Part shown: piece by piece, positions 1 through 12,460 of the stretch
Numbering within the stretch: the stretch's first letter is position 1
How the letters are laid out: each line of letters begins with the position of its first letter
DNA from: Puccinellia tenuiflora
Taxonomy: Eukaryota; Streptophyta; Magnoliopsida; Poales; Poaceae
Direction of reading: 5' to 3'
Assembly: GCA_012064385.1 (NCBI GenBank)
Contig: QRDG01000238.1
Span: 310,001-374,000, forward strand
Length of the DNA: 64,000 nucleotides
Notes under the pieces: model-generated
Database searches by the model: none
What the model was told of the DNA's origin: nothing
The model's input: only the letters and a program-made list of their open reading frames with translations
Program-made: the position numbers and the translations under genes

Positions 1-1412
1 TCAAAAGCCAAAAACATCTATTTAGATGTTCCATAGTAAGCATAACCAAACAACGCCGTTTCACCCGACACTGGCGGCGGGAGGATTTGTTCGCTATGGT
101 AAAAATGCCATGGATGGATTTAACATTGCAAGCTCCAACTTCTCAGTATTTGATATTTGTCACCGAATACCTTATTTTTTCAAACATCGTGTAAAATATA
201 GACATGCACACATACTCACGTCATAGTACACACACACATATAAATCCTACCAAAGGCCAGATTTACCAAACTTTCAAGAGCAACGGTCACCATAGCCATC
301 TCGCTATTAACGAAAACGCCGTCAGTCACAATAAAAAAATTCCACCTTAAGTGAGACATCAAATCTCCGATGAAAGGAGATATATTCCACCTTAAATGAG
401 ACACGAAGAACATCAAACTTCATATTTAATCCCTAGCATAGAATAACATTTTGATTAGTTATGGTTATTTTTTCTTTGCATGAGAAAATTGCTCCCCATG
501 TTAAGTTCTCAAATACTATAATTAAGAAATGCTTACGTCAAAGTTCAATGCATCAATCTTGATAGAAGAAAAATGTGAAACTTTGGTGTACAAAAGATAA
601 CTTCAAAACCACCCTTTGTAACAAAGGAAAAATATTGAACCCTCAATTGTGTCTCACACTAGAATAAGCACCATGTGACACCAAATGTCAATTACTATAA
701 ATTCTTGCTTCATACAAGCGACTTATAGCTTGTGTCGAACAGAGAAATAGTTTTCAGGATTAGCTCGTCTTCGCGAGATAGCGACTCTTTGTGTCTATAA
801 ACTCCAGAATCGGGCGAATTTGATCTTTAAATACCAATACCTTACAGATTGTGTTCTCTAAGACCATTGCAGTATCGCAATGTCAGTGTTTGCACACATA
901 GTAGCCCCACAGAGAATAAAAAATCAAGGGAAATAGGAAAATAAAGCACATGATCCAAAAAAAAAAAATTGTACAACAACGAGATCAATCGATATGGTTT
1001 GACAGTTAAGAGCCAAACTTATTCAGTTTGAAACTCATAGTAGAACTAAATCTAGAGAGTCAAGCAAAACTGTCGAAAAACGTGCAAAAGAAAAACAAAT
1101 ATTTTATTTATAGGTCGCATGGTAAATTTTAGTAAGTCTCAGTGAACCAAGTTGCGTCATAAAACCTATAGTTAAACAAAGAGTTATGTGCAACTAAAGG
1201 TCTAGAAATGTTCTTCTGGCTAGCTGCGAGTTTTTTAAGCTAGAGTCGCACTCCATGAAACTACCTAGCTAACCATTGGATGAAATATCAGTGTTCAAGA
1301 TCACTGAAGAAATAAGAAACCATTTTTCAGTCAGTTGAGAAATACACTAGTACCAAAAGAATTCGTAACCGCGCGTCCGGAGAGGGCGATGGGTAGTCAA
1401 CAACACACCTAA
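1..1412. other. intergenic, no gene seen
   Basis: AT-rich sequence with only short open frames that show no recognisable domain. A short imperfect duplication around 345-410 repeats a phrase beginning CCACCTTAA. I see no tRNA, MITE termini or coding signal here. Confidence 0.5.
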
Positions 1413-1913
1413 GAGCATGTCTAACAGACCCCTCAAAAGGCCCAACCCCGTAAAATAACTGCCGATATAAGGGGTTGGGCTCTACCCGGCCGTCTAACAG
1501 ACCCCCTAAATCGGGCACCCCGGACGGATTTTTACAAGTTTCGTTACGGGGCGGCTCGTCGCCCCCTACTTGTGCGGGGCGGGAGGGGGAATAGAGGGTG
1601 AACCCACTATTCTGTGCGAGCAAGGGCGGGCGGAAATTTCAGCTTCCCTACCCGTTTTCCCCCGCGCCGCCGCCACAGCCGCCCGCCCGCCGCCGCCGGA
1701 AACCTACGCATCCGGTCCCCTCCGACGGCCGCCGAGCCGCCGCACCCCCGCCGGACCCCGCCGCACCCCCGCCGGACCCCCACCGGACCTCAGCGCCCCT
1801 CGGCTCGCCGCGCCGCCGCCGCCGCCCCACGGTGAGTACTCTGCCGCGTTCCTCATCGATTTCGCCGGCGCAATCGATAAACTTGGGGGCTGATCTGTGC
1901 TTCACCGTGGTAG

Positions 1914-2141
1914 ATGTCTTCGGACGCCACTATGGAGGATTTGGTGGATTCGTCGGATTGGTCATCGTCGGATTCCGATGATTCGGAGCTCGACGAGCTG
2001 CTCAACGACGACGACACGGAGGCGATGCTGCTCCTCTTCGGCATGAAGCAAATTGAAGACCGCGCGAAGCTGCTGGATCAGAGAAAAGGGTCCACGATGG
2101 GGCGCATGTGTATCCCGCGGAACCGCGCGCATGGCCAATGA
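1914..2141 (+). pseudogene. Harbinger transposase remnant, N-terminus fused to C-terminal tip
   Basis: The 75-residue frame starts MSSDATMEDL, passes through an Asp/Ser-rich stretch and LLLFGMKQIEDRAKLLDQ, then ends RNRAHGQ. The same N-terminus is followed in copy 2 by the YPLRLFRRRYRMRRSLF region typical of plant Harbinger nucleases. Here that region and the DDE catalytic domain are missing. The final HGQ corresponds to the true C-terminus, which places one internal deletion between Arg and His. No catalytic function remains. Confidence 0.75.
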
Positions 2142-2364
2142 TTCATTTCCTATTCTTGTATGTGTGAAACATTTGTTATTTGTTTGATTATTCCATTTGA
2201 AACATTTGTTATTTGTTTGATTATTCCATTTGAACATTGGTTGGCAGTTCCGAAAAACATTATTGTAATAATTATGATGATTATTGTGTGCTTTGAAACT
2301 TTTATTCAATGTGAATGTTGCATTGGTTCTAATACGCAATGTGTCCAAAACCCTGTTTTTGAGG

Positions 2365-2485
2365 GGCCGAAAACTCGTCCGAGCTAGCAGACCCCCTATC
2401 CCCACCCGTAAAACAGAATATTCCAGAATATTCTGTTTTACGAGGTGGGGATAGGGGGTCTGCTAGCTCGGACGAGTTTTCGGCC
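2365..2485. repeat. 121-bp near-perfect palindrome inside Harbinger copy 1
   Basis: Two arms of about 58 bp, beginning GGCCGAAAACTCGTCC and ending with its complement, meet around a few bases at 2424-2428. The left arm has one C more than the right in the CCCACC(C)GTAAAA part. Copy 2 has a shorter palindrome (arms ~26 bp, loop ~45 bp) at the same subterminal place, so a 3' subterminal hairpin is a feature of the family. Confidence 0.85.
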
Positions 2486-2842
2486 GGTGAAAAGTGAATA
2501 CAGGGCCCTCTACTCGCGTTATAAGGGGCAGAAAAATAGGGGGTCTGTTAGACATGCTCTAACATCTGGATACTCTTTTCGGACTTTGAGCTCTCACCGG
2601 AAGACGAAGACCAAATCAGAGAATCCTGTGCACAAGACAACCCAAACGTCTGCTTGATTTGACAGGTCTGAAAAGTCTAATCACCATTCGACACTAGTGC
2701 GGACCTCTTTTTGCCATATAACCTGGGGTCTAACTCGTCGTTATCTCGTACCTAATCCCCCACACCTTTTGCCATTTCCACCTTCTTCATCCTCACACAA
2801 TCTGATTGCCTGCTGGCTGCGCTCCACTAACAGAGCAAATCA

Positions 2843-3709
2843 ATGGCAGGCATAGTTGGTTCTGCCGTCGCCGGCGAGGCGGTCCGAAGATTATCTTTGC
2901 TTCTATCAGCAGAAGAAGGATGTGACCGCGAGACTACCGAGATCAAAGTGGAGCGAGTGGAGATGGCAGTGCTCAAGCTCGAAACCGTCGTCGCCATGTC
3001 TGACGATTGGCAGATCACGCACGCCCCGCTGCTCCGCTGGAAGGCAAAGCTGAAGCGTGTGCTCAAGGAAGGCAAAGGCATCGTACGCTCTCATAGAAGA
3101 AATTCTTTTCGAAGCAACTCATTTCCACGGCGCATGGCTCGGGTAGCTAAGCGGTTCGTGCCTTTCAGCCGTGGAAGTACTTCTGGTGATGGCGATGTTG
3201 ATCTGACCGACTCCACCGTGAGAAGGTTAGAGAGAATAGCGGAGGGCGCCGACGACTTCTTTGAATTCGTCAGGTACGGCGGCGGCCGTCCAAGGATTTT
3301 GATGTTCCTCCGGTCGCTGGCGACTGGGGAGACGGCGGAATTGTCACTTAGGATGGACGAAGGCACGGCGGTGATGGTGCTTCGGCCATGGTGGCTAAAA
3401 ATCGGAGGAGGCGACGGCAGAAAGCAGGCGATGGCGTTCGTGTCGATGTCCTACGAGCACGACCTGGCGTGGGAGATGAACTTCAAGGTGATAGCGGCGT
3501 TCCGTACGTCCGTGGCCGTGGACGTCATGGGGCCGATCGCCTCCAACTGCGCGGTGCTCCTGCCGCCCCAGTTCGACGCTTACTGTGTTGCGGCCATGAA
3601 GGAGCTCGTCGCCGGGATGTCCTCCCACCGAAGAAACTCTCTCGCTGCGTCCGCCATGTACGGGTCTTTCATCCGCGCTGTAGAAGACTCTGTCACGAAT
3701 CACGACTAG
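2843..3709 (+). CDS. DUF1719 / Rx-N-terminal-like protein (288 aa, single exon)
   Basis: The ATG lies 20 bp after an in-frame-neutral leader, and the frame is open to TAG at 3707-3709. The N-terminus (MAGIVGSAVAGEAVRRLSLL, then VERVEMAVLKLE, WQITHAPLLRW, KLKR) fits the grass DUF1719 family, whose first ~90 residues resemble the Rx-type coiled coil of NLR immune receptors. There is no NB-ARC or LRR. A basic middle (SHRRNSFRSNSFPRRMARVAKRF) is followed by RRLERIAEGADDFFEFVRYGG, also typical of the family. Known members are usually longer (450 aa or more), so this is a short member, perhaps internally deleted. The function is unknown; a link to immunity is only inferred from the N-terminal fold. 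GC-rich third positions support real coding. Confidence 0.7.
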   Translation: MAGIVGSAVAGEAVRRLSLLLSAEEGCDRETTEIKVERVEMAVLKLETVVAMSDDWQITHAPLLRWKAKLKRVLKEGKGIVRSHRRNSFRSNSFPRRMARVAKRFVPFSRGSTSGDGDVDLTDSTVRRLERIAEGADDFFEFVRYGGGRPRILMFLRSLATGETAELSLRMDEGTAVMVLRPWWLKIGGGDGRKQAMAFVSMSYEHDLAWEMNFKVIAAFRTSVAVDVMGPIASNCAVLLPPQFDAYCVAAMKELVAGMSSHRRNSLAASAMYGSFIRAVEDSVTNHD

Positions 3710-4776
3710 GCCCCTTTCTTTCGGCTCGTAGGACGGATTCTCGCAGAATCCACCCTCACGGATGTATCCTCTATTTTTCATCCTCGGCGCTACTCACTAA
3801 ATCGAATATCGAGCTTTTGGAGTAAACCAAATCGCTATCCCTACTACTTACAAAAACACCTGAGGTTCAATTTTACTGTCAGCCTTTACCCTACCGATTT
3901 TTCGTGCAGCTCTACACTCCACTAACTTGACTCAATCAATTAGTGAAGTAAAGTAAACGATTCAATTAATCACCATAATTTTCATTTATTTTTTACTACA
4001 CTAGCATTCAATCATTATAATTTACATTCTTTTCTCAACCTACCATCAATCACAATGTAATTTACTTGTTGTTTTCATCCTATTCTCACTTCTCAACAAA
4101 GGGCATGACGGGGAGCCTCACCAGTGATGAATAAATTATCACTCGTGGCTATTGCTAGTTTAACATAGAAAACTATATCAACATCTACAACCCAAAATAG
4201 TTCACTAGATCCATCATAAATATATTTTTATACCATATATTTATAACATTAGATCCACATTTCTGTAGACTTGGTCAAACTTAAATTTTTGACTTGGTAC
4301 AAAACAACATATAGGTCGCTTAGTTCCTTCAAGAACATGAGGCAATAACCAGGTTCCAAACAGGCCTATAACTAGCATATAACGCTAGTGTACAGAACTC
4401 CAAAGGGTTTGATATGGCATGGCAACGTCTATCTCTAAAATTAAATACCATTGGTACAGAAGTTACACCGTTGTTGCCTTGTGGGGCGAACCATTACAAT
4501 GTCAAAGTATCTCTGAATTTGCCTAACTAATAACTTAGTATTACATAAGAAATACAGTGTTTGATGGCTTCAAAATCTCTTTGGCAACCCAAAGAGCAAA
4601 CCGTGACTGCAGCTGTGCCCCCAATGACCGACTATAGAGCATGGTGTCTTCAGTCTTATCAGCCTTTCTCACCCAGCATAGCTCAGCCATTATTCGACAC
4701 AACTCTGCTAACATAAGGTCCGTCAAAACGGGCCTCTCTCGAAACATCAGCCCCAGAGCTTTGTTTAGGAACTGAT
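3710..4776. other. 3' flank of the DUF1719 gene and 3' side of DXO1, no gene seen
   Basis: AT-rich from about 3830. The part next to 4777 is probably the DXO1 3' UTR (minus strand). No repeat termini or coding frames are recognisable. Confidence 0.4.
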
Positions 4777-7700
4777 CTAATGTGTTGCACCAGAGAGCTG
4801 CTCCACATGCTGAGTTATTTCCTCAGGGCACGGAGATTGGGCGCGTAATAGCTCCAAACGTTGGAACGGCTGTACAAATTGCAGGATGTAGTCTTCATCT
4901 GTAAGAGATGGGGCAAAACAATATCATGCATGCAAAGAGAAGTACTCAAGATTAGGAATGGCAACAAGTGCATATTTTTTAGAGAGGAAGATGAAAATGC
5001 ATCTAACTAGAATGGTGAAGGAATTCATACTTTCTTTGACAGTGCCATACAGCCAGCATAAAACCTCATCAGCAAAGGCCAAGCAGACACCACCCTGAAG
5101 AACAGATCGAATATATTATTCAAGGAACGTATATTACACTGGAAAGTGCGAGAAAGTAGTTGAAGACTACATATTCAAACGATTATACTCCCATATGTTG
5201 CATAGCAAGAAATTGGAGGGTATCCTAGGCGCCAAATTAGAAAAAGGGAATACTTTGCATCAGAATAATGTTAAGTGTACACTCCTTTCCCTGTTGAAGA
5301 TTTGAGAAGACAAATCAATTATTTAATTTGTTCATAGGTTCTAAGTCCTAATACTCCACCTATTGTACTCATGCACTCTGCACTCTGCACTCATGTTCTT
5401 CCTTGATTATCACTAGACCCAACTCTTGTGAATAAACACTACGAAAATTAAATTAGTATACCTGCCAGTAGTTCTTTGCTTTCACTTTTTGTGTGATATC
5501 TTTAGTTCTTAATCTCTCGGTTCGTACAAGTACACCAGCATCATTCCTGTAAGAAAAGAAGATAGGAGTGGAACTTAATCAAGTTAGAACCAATTTCGAT
5601 CACCAAAAAACATCTATACATCTCAAACACCACCGAACAGAACCAGGCAAGAAAGGTAAGTGTACTCTTTTTCCTAATTGTATCAACCATATGGTCAACG
5701 TGAGAGGATTGGAATCTGAATGTCTTTCTGGTTGAATGTCTCATTATTAAGCAAAAACCTCAGGTTAGTGTAGTACACATTGTGTCAAATGTGTAGAACA
5801 AAAGTTATAATGGATGATTCGATACACACATAGAGAAGACAGCGACCGAAGCTCCGATGTATAATATGGGCATTCAAATCAAGAGTATGGGGCTGATAAC
5901 CCAATGAAGAAATCAGGTAAGCATGGTAATTCATAATATACACGAGAAATCAATGAAATCACAAAAAATATGGGTGTATCTAGTAATTGACAGCATTAGA
6001 GCAAGTCTAACAGACCCCCTAAAAGACCCAACCCCGTAAAATAACCGCCGAAATACGGGGTAGGGCTCTACCCGGCCGTCTAGCAGACCCCGTAAATCAG
6101 GCCCCCGTATCGAATTTTTTCAGTTTCGCTACGGGGCGGCTCCTCGCCCCCTACTTGTGCAGGGTGGGAGGGGGAATACAGGGCCAACCCACCATTTCGT
6201 TTCAGCTAGGGAGGGCGGAAATTTCAGTTCCCCTACCCGTTTTCCCCCACGCCGCCGCCACAGCCGCTCGCCCGTAGCCGCCGGAAACCTAGGCATCCGG
6301 CCCCCTCCGCCGCCCGCCGAGCCGCCCCACACTGCGTCGACGGCCGCCGCACCCCCGCCGGACCTCAACGCCCCTCGGCGCGCCCCGCCGCACCCGCCGT
6401 GTTCTTCTCCGCCGCCAAACCCACGGTCAGTACTCCGCCGCGTTCTTCTTCGTTTTCACCGGTACAATCGATGAGCTTGGAGGCTGATCTATGCTTCACG
6501 GTGGTAGATGACTTCGGAGGTGACTATGGAGGATTTGGTGGATTCGTCGACCGATTGGTCATCCTCGGGTTCCGATGATTCGGACCTCGACGAGCTGCTG
6601 AACGACGACGACACGGAGATGATGCTGCTCCTCTTCGGCATGAAAGAAATCGAGGACCGCGCCAAGCTGCTGGATCAGAGAAGAGGGTCCACGATGGGGC
6701 ACATGTGCATCCCGTGGAACCGCGCGCTCGGCCACGAACAGCTGATGCAAGATTATTTTGCCGAGGTACCGACCTATCCTCTCCGCCTCTTCCGTAGAAG
6801 GTATCGAATGCGTAGGAGTTTGTTCACGAAAATCGTCAAAGACAGCAAAACCCTGATCGGCTTGAAGCTTTTCTTGCAGCGCATCGCAGCATTGAAGATG
6901 CCCAGACTCATCACCAGCTCACCCAAGATCTGATCGATCACCACTGGCAGTTGCATGGCCAATGATTTATTGCATTCATTTCCTATTCTTGTATGTGTGA
7001 AACATTTGTTATTTGTTTGATTGCGGGAACATTTTTTATTATTATTATTCCATTCGAAAACCCTGCTTTTGACGGGCCGAAAACTCGTCCAACCTAGTAG
7101 ACCCCGTATCCCCACCCCGTAAAACAGAATATTCTGTTGGACGAGTTTTCGGCCCGTCAAAAGCGAATACAGGGCCCTCTACTCGCGTTATACGGGGCAG
7201 AAATTTAGGGGGTCTGTTAGACATGCTCTTACAGTAAAAGTACAGCAATTATGGACACCATATTACCATAATTTTTACATATGGCAACCATAAAGACTTA
7301 TGAAATCCATGAACTGTTAAGAATTTAGTCTCTGATAGGAAGCTCGTCGTACTAACAAGGAATGCTGTGATGACTGAATATTACCTGAATCCAACGACAA
7401 CATATGATACACCAGCAAGGAATGATTGTATCTGTAAAGTTTAGTCATGTAAAAAATTAATGTTTCAAGCTATATAGGAGGCACGACTCCTGAAGAATGA
7501 AGATAAAGACTACGAAGTTGGAAGTTGTCATGGCAGAGAGAATCATAACAAGATCGCCATGTAGTAAAGTTGTTAACATATATCCTCAGACACGCATACG
7601 AAAGGAGCAAATCATTCTCAATACTTAAGTAAGTCAAATAAAACGTAAGAAATTTAATGATATAGAATTTCGCACTGCAGAAGAGAAACAGAACAAGAAG

Positions 7701-8663
7701 TTACAAATGATAGCTATGAAAAATAAATGTTGTCATGCAATAACTACAAGAATAAGAGGAATAAAAAATTACCCAGAACCTAAGTAGCTTCTCTTTCTCA
7801 TATTTTTCCACCGTGTGATACTCCAGCTGTTACAAAGTTCAAAATGTTGACTAGATTGAATATATATGGTATCAGAACAATGGAAGTTCATGGCAAAAAA
7901 TAACCACCTCTCTGCTTGTTTTCAACTCCACATAGAACCGCCTACCATCGTCAGTTGCATCGCAGCAGTCCATCTCAGCACCCATGAGAATGCGATGTGC
8001 GCCCAATTTCGTCTTTATTACAGAACAATACTCTACATTTGCATCAATACCTCTTCCGTCCTCGTCAATAGAGTTCTCGGTAGCAAGATTTTCAAAAGAA
8101 TAACCCCAAAAACATCTGAGCATCAAATATGGCACCAGCAAGAAAAGGTCCATCAAAATCGATATTCATTTCAGATTCATCCGTTGTAATGATGACAACT
8201 CTGAACATATTATTACACAAGGCACCGGCTAATTTTACGGGCAAATAATGATAGATTTGTAGCCCTTCACACATTTCCAAGCCTCCCATAGATACTAACA
8301 TTTTAGACAACAATATTTCATTACATGATATATCAGATCAGAAAAAATGCCAAAGAACTAGATCAGCATTATGAAATTCAAATTGGAGGGAACCCCTTGT
8401 GCTATCACAGTTGCTATAAGATCACAAAGCATCACCATATCTAGCATTTTACATTTTACTATTTTCTTTGTAACTCAACTTTATTAATGTCAAATGAGAG
8501 AGTTAAATAAGCACCATGAAACTCAAACTTGACAAGATACCCCCTGCGCAAGTAAGATTACCATCACACAATTCCTATAAAAACTAAACCATCATAAACC
8601 ATCAACATATTTAGCATACTAGATTCCAGACTATTTTCTTTGTAACTCTGTCCCTTGTCGATA

Positions 8664-8725
<62 letters not shown>

Positions 8726-11700
8726 CCAACCTCCTGCGCTCAATCTCGCTTTGTGGTCTTTCAGGGAGCTTATGGACATCAAGGTACACAACACCATTTC
8801 TTTTGTGCACGCCCATCTTCCATGGGTCTTTTAGATAAGCAGTGGCCAATATCTGACAATTTTATAGATAGTCACATAGAAAATATGTCAGCATACAATC
8901 ATAGTTAAGAAAATTACGCAAATAATACTTTTGTTATAGAGTCCTGCAAAATATATATGCATCAGTCAATCGATTAAGCTAGATACAAACCAAACAGTGG
9001 TAAGCTTGTAAGGGCTACTACCTGACTTGTCCACATGGACAAACATAAGCTATAACAAGGGAAAAGAAAAGACGTTATGATTTAGATAATCTGCACTGGA
9101 AGGACCATACCTTGTTAAGGTTGTTGCGGTACGTCTGCAAGATAAGCATATATGATCAGGAATTGCAAGCATATAGTACCAAAAGGACAAATAATAAGTT
9201 GCAACAATTATTTTACCACAAAATGTATGTTCTGAAGAGGCAGGTTTGAATTTCTTATGCATGCAAGAAGATCGCCAAATCCTTGAGAACCCAAATCTGA
9301 CATTACCACATTAACCATGAATGAATGCTCTCAGATAGAAACGAATTCATAAGGAAAAGAAACTTCCAAACAATGAAATTATTATCTCCCTGGATCCAAT
9401 TGTTCAAGAAATAAATTTCAGAGTTAACTTCACTAACTTCCTTTCCTATTATGTATCGGAAACAGCTAGTGTGTGAATTCTTGAAGATTTCTTCCATGTC
9501 ATTTTTTATTAATACACAAAACTTATCCAGTCTTAAGAAAGACACAACCGCAAAATCTCAGCTAAAATGTAGTACGAGTGCGATAAATTCATTCTACAAA
9601 AAAAAAATCTATGTAGATGCCTTAAGAGGTGGTCCATCTAAGGTTACTCAAGACCCACCTGAAATTAAAAAACCAGCTGCATCTACCATATAGAATAGGA
9701 GAACCATGCCATATTGTCAAGACGTTCTTATAAATGTGCGTAGGTCTATGACAACTGAAACAGAAGTTTTTAGGGAATAATTTGCAGGGGAATAACACAG
9801 ATATTAGATTCTACATAAACAGAGTAGATAGTATTAACTATAATGTAGAAACAAAAAAGTACTTCTGAAATAAAGTACCTCTTTTCTCTGTAAATGTTTC
9901 AAAACCTTTATTGAGATCCTCGCCAACATAGTCACAGATATTACGTTTGAAAAGCCTCTACAAGATAAGGATGTTTAGTACAATAGCCAACTTTTAGGGC
10001 AAACTTTGTTTGCAAAAAACATGTGTTCAGAAATTTACAGTTCACACTTCATAGAAAAACTTCCAAAATATAGATTCGCTAAAAGGGAACTGAAGTTGAC
10101 AATCGGCAAGCTGAGATCTTACCAAGCTGCGATCATCAAAATATACATCCCCGCCCTCAACACGGCTATAGCATGCGAACTCACATGGCTGCATGAGGTA
10201 ACAAAGGATATGGCTCAATAGAGAACAAAACATCAAACGAATATAAAAAAGAACATGGTAATATTGTGTACCTCCTGAAAAGCAACAGCTTTCCTAGCTA
10301 GAGTTTCTACACTCTTATTAAGTTTCATATCTGAAACAAAACCTTCAACATTACGGCCATTTCCATATTGAAACCTCCCGCCATGGCCAAAATTGTTTCG
10401 TCCTCCTTGATGGCCTCCTGGCCTAGGAAGAATAGGGCCCCTGCCATCTCGTCCACCCCGAGAAAAATTATTGGTGTTCCGTACTTGGGGCAGCACTATA
10501 AAGAAAGGCAGAAAATATAAGAGAGTGATAATGCCCCGTCTCCCAACCTAGATACACTCGATCTTTTCAATGTACTATCCAAGTCCCCATATTATCGAGC
10601 ATCCAGGCAAGAAAAACAATGCAGTCATCACGTTACCTACCACAAAGCATATGAGCATTATCTATGAGAAATGGAGTACATGTAGGTTGAATGGGCGCAG
10701 ACCCGTACGTTTCGGTACGCATAAAGCATGGGCACAATTTCAGCTAGATACGCACAAAAATGGAAATACAGTTTCACTTTCAGCATTGATATTTATGTTA
10801 TATTTTAAAGCTTTCATATCATTAGTAGTCTAGTCAGGCGGGTACTGTGAAAGAAACTGTGATCAATTCTATTTTAAAATAGAGAACCAGATTAGATTCA
10901 GTCTTCTTCATAGTTGTAATTTACAGACTGTCGTTATTTATACTTGTCTAGTTTTAACCAAAACAGGAAATGAAGCTTACTCAACCGAGCCAAAAAACAA
11001 AAAAAAACTTTCTATTATATCGTTTGATGGTTCGTTTATGCACTCTCTTCAACAGTTACTCTTGGTGCTTTTGAAACTCAAAATCTCCCTGAACCAACAA
11101 AAGTAAGCAACAACACTATACTGCGACATTATGCTCGACTTAGCCTGACATACCCGCTTAGAGTTGGAACAATGAGTCGAACATAAGTATGTAGCAAAGA
11201 AGAGTTCATCGTGCACTGAAGCTGAGAAAAAAAACAAAACCCACTGCAGCTCCCAGAGCCCCAGGACCGACCACTCGCAACAAACACCAGCCAATCAAAA
11301 AAGTTGAGTAGGGTTACATACCAATCTGCTAACCAACTATGCTTACCGAACACTGAGGTGACCACATTTCGCCCTAACGAATTTAGAGAGTACTGTATCA
11401 GTGATGAGAGGCGAACCTGGAACTAGATAGTTGCTACGGGCGGGGGTCTTGACGTACTCCTCGTTGTCGGAGCCGAACAAATCTCTGGCCTCCTCCTCCT
11501 CCTCATCGTCCTCCCGGTACCCGGCCACCGCGGCCCCCCTCGCGGGCAGGACGTCGAGCGAGTCGTACTCCCCCTCGTCGGCGCCGCCCTCCTCGTCCCC
11601 GCCGCCGGGGGCGCCGCTGCTGCTGCGGCCGCTGGAGGCGCCGCTGGAGGAGGAGGAGGACGCGGCGGCGGAGGACGACGAGGATGAGGACGGGGAGGAG

Positions 11701-11792
11701 GAGCCGGAGGAGGCGCCGCCCCCACCCTCGGCTTCAGCTTCGGCGCCGTACTCCTCGCCGAAGACGTCGACGTCCTGCTCCGAGAAGTCCAT
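4777..11792 (-). CDS. DXO1: DXO1, Rai1/DXO-type RNA 5'-end decapping/deNADding enzyme (13 exons, 516 aa)
   Basis: Exons (minus strand, high to low): 11417-11792, 10272-10495, 10123-10188, 9879-9957, 9217-9296, 9111-9134, 8731-8852, 7908-8115, 7773-7826, 7385-7431, 5462-5546, 5031-5094, 4777-4898. All introns are GT-AG and the joined frame is 1551 nt with one terminal TAG. Residues 1-~125 are an acidic Ser/Gly-rich extension starting MDFSEQDVDVFGEEYG; an RGG-like stretch (GGRDGRGPILPRPGGHQGG) follows in exon 2. This extension is typical of plant DXO1. The catalytic core shows GDVYFDDRSL, DPWKMGVHKRNGVVYLDVHK, GYSFE (Glu332), GAEMD (Glu371, Asp373) and VELKTS (Glu387, Lys389), the metal-binding motifs of the family. 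In the family this protein removes NAD or incomplete caps from RNA 5' ends and helps cap methylation in the nucleus. Intron 10 carries a Harbinger element. Arabidopsis DXO1 is of similar length (544 aa). Confidence 0.95.
5999..7229 (+). mobile_element. PIF/Harbinger internal-deletion derivative (copy 2), in DXO1 intron 10
   Basis: The termini GAGCAAGTCTAACAGACCCC (5999) and the complement of GAGCATGTCTAACAGACCCC (ending 7229) are flanked by TTA (5996-5998 and 7230-7232). The element is 1231 bp and close to copy 1 (1413-2559) in leader, ORF start and ends. It lies antisense to DXO1, between exon 10 (7385-7431) and exon 11 (5462-5546), and leaves both splice sites untouched. An imperfect hairpin near 7068-7164 matches the palindrome of copy 1. 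Confidence 0.9.
6508..6933 (+). pseudogene. Harbinger transposase remnant, N-terminus plus C-terminal tail
   Basis: The frame starts MTSEVTMEDLVDSS, with an acidic stretch and then YPLRLFRRRYRMRRSLFTKIV, the conserved start of the plant Harbinger DDE protein. The DDE core is missing. Downstream, in another frame at about 6865-6963, the normal C-terminus can be read (IEDAQTHHQLTQDLIDHHWQ). One internal deletion with loss of frame therefore explains the structure. It is non-functional as a nuclease. Confidence 0.8.
8669..8724. repeat. (AG)28 microsatellite in DXO1 intron 7
   Basis: A perfect 56-bp AG run. On the DXO1 strand it is (CT)28 starting at about intron position +7, directly after the donor of exon 7 (8731). 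Confidence 0.97.
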
Positions 11793-12460
11793 GGCGGGGG
11801 CGGGCGGGGGGCAGTGGGGGGCACCGGCGGGACGAAAGGTTCCCTTCTTTTTCTGGTCGTGGGGAACGGGGTAGGGGTTGTAGTGGGAATCGACAGGAGG
11901 GCGAGCTGGAAATAGGTTCGGTCCGACCGGTCGGTCGTCTTCTCGGTGTTCAGCCGATTCGGTCTACGGTTCGGGTCGGTCTACGGTTCGGGCCGTTCAC
12001 CTCGTCGGCGCTCGCCGATCCCCCAGTCGCCCAGCAGCGCTGCGCTGCCCGCGTACTGGAGGAGGACGGGAGGCAGCAAACGGGCGCTGCGGAAGACGTA
12101 CTGGAGGCGGAGGACGGGCACCGCGTGGGTGACGATGGGCGGCGCCGGCCGCCGGCTAGGTTTGCGATTTGGACGAGCTCACGAACACCGTCCACGAAGA
12201 AGCTGGAGACTGGAGTAGTGCGTGGCTGCGTGGGCCTTGCGGATCGAGGGAAAACAGTCTTGACTGTTCGAGCCTTGGAGGAGTGCATGGGCCATTGGGC
12301 CCTTCGCTCAGTTCGGTCACCTCGGCATCCGATTCTAGTTCGGTCTTTCAGTTTTGACGACCGAGGTGTGCTCGAACTCCAAGACAGCTACGTATCGTCT
12401 CGCTTTTGCTGCATTGTAGAAAAAAACGGTTCGCACATAAAACATAAGAAAAAGGCTGGG
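11793..12460 (-). promoter_or_regulatory. DXO1 5' leader/promoter region
   Basis: GC-rich, CpG-rich sequence directly upstream of the DXO1 start codon. Several open frames exist only because of base composition. The phrase GGTTCGGGTCGGTCTACGG is partly duplicated near 11960-11990. No clear TATA box was found, so the promoter role comes from position only. Confidence 0.4.

Larger units (their letters stand above)
1413..2559 (+). mobile_element. PIF/Harbinger internal-deletion derivative (copy 1)
   Basis: The ends are inverted repeats, GAGCATGTCTAACAGACCCC at 1413-1432 and its complement ending at 2559. They are flanked by a 3-bp TAA duplication (1410-1412 and 2560-2562), as expected for PIF/Harbinger. 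A GC-rich leader precedes an acidic ORF at 1914-2141 that matches the N-terminus of the transposase in copy 2 (5999-7229). It then jumps straight to the last residues (HGQ, stop), so the whole DDE core is deleted. The element is 1147 bp and cannot move on its own. A 121-bp palindrome lies at 2365-2485. Confidence 0.88.

Noticed and set aside
8564..8849. Ser-Leu repeat peptides encoded by the CT tract
   Set aside because: They are the translated microsatellite in DXO1 intron 7, not protein.
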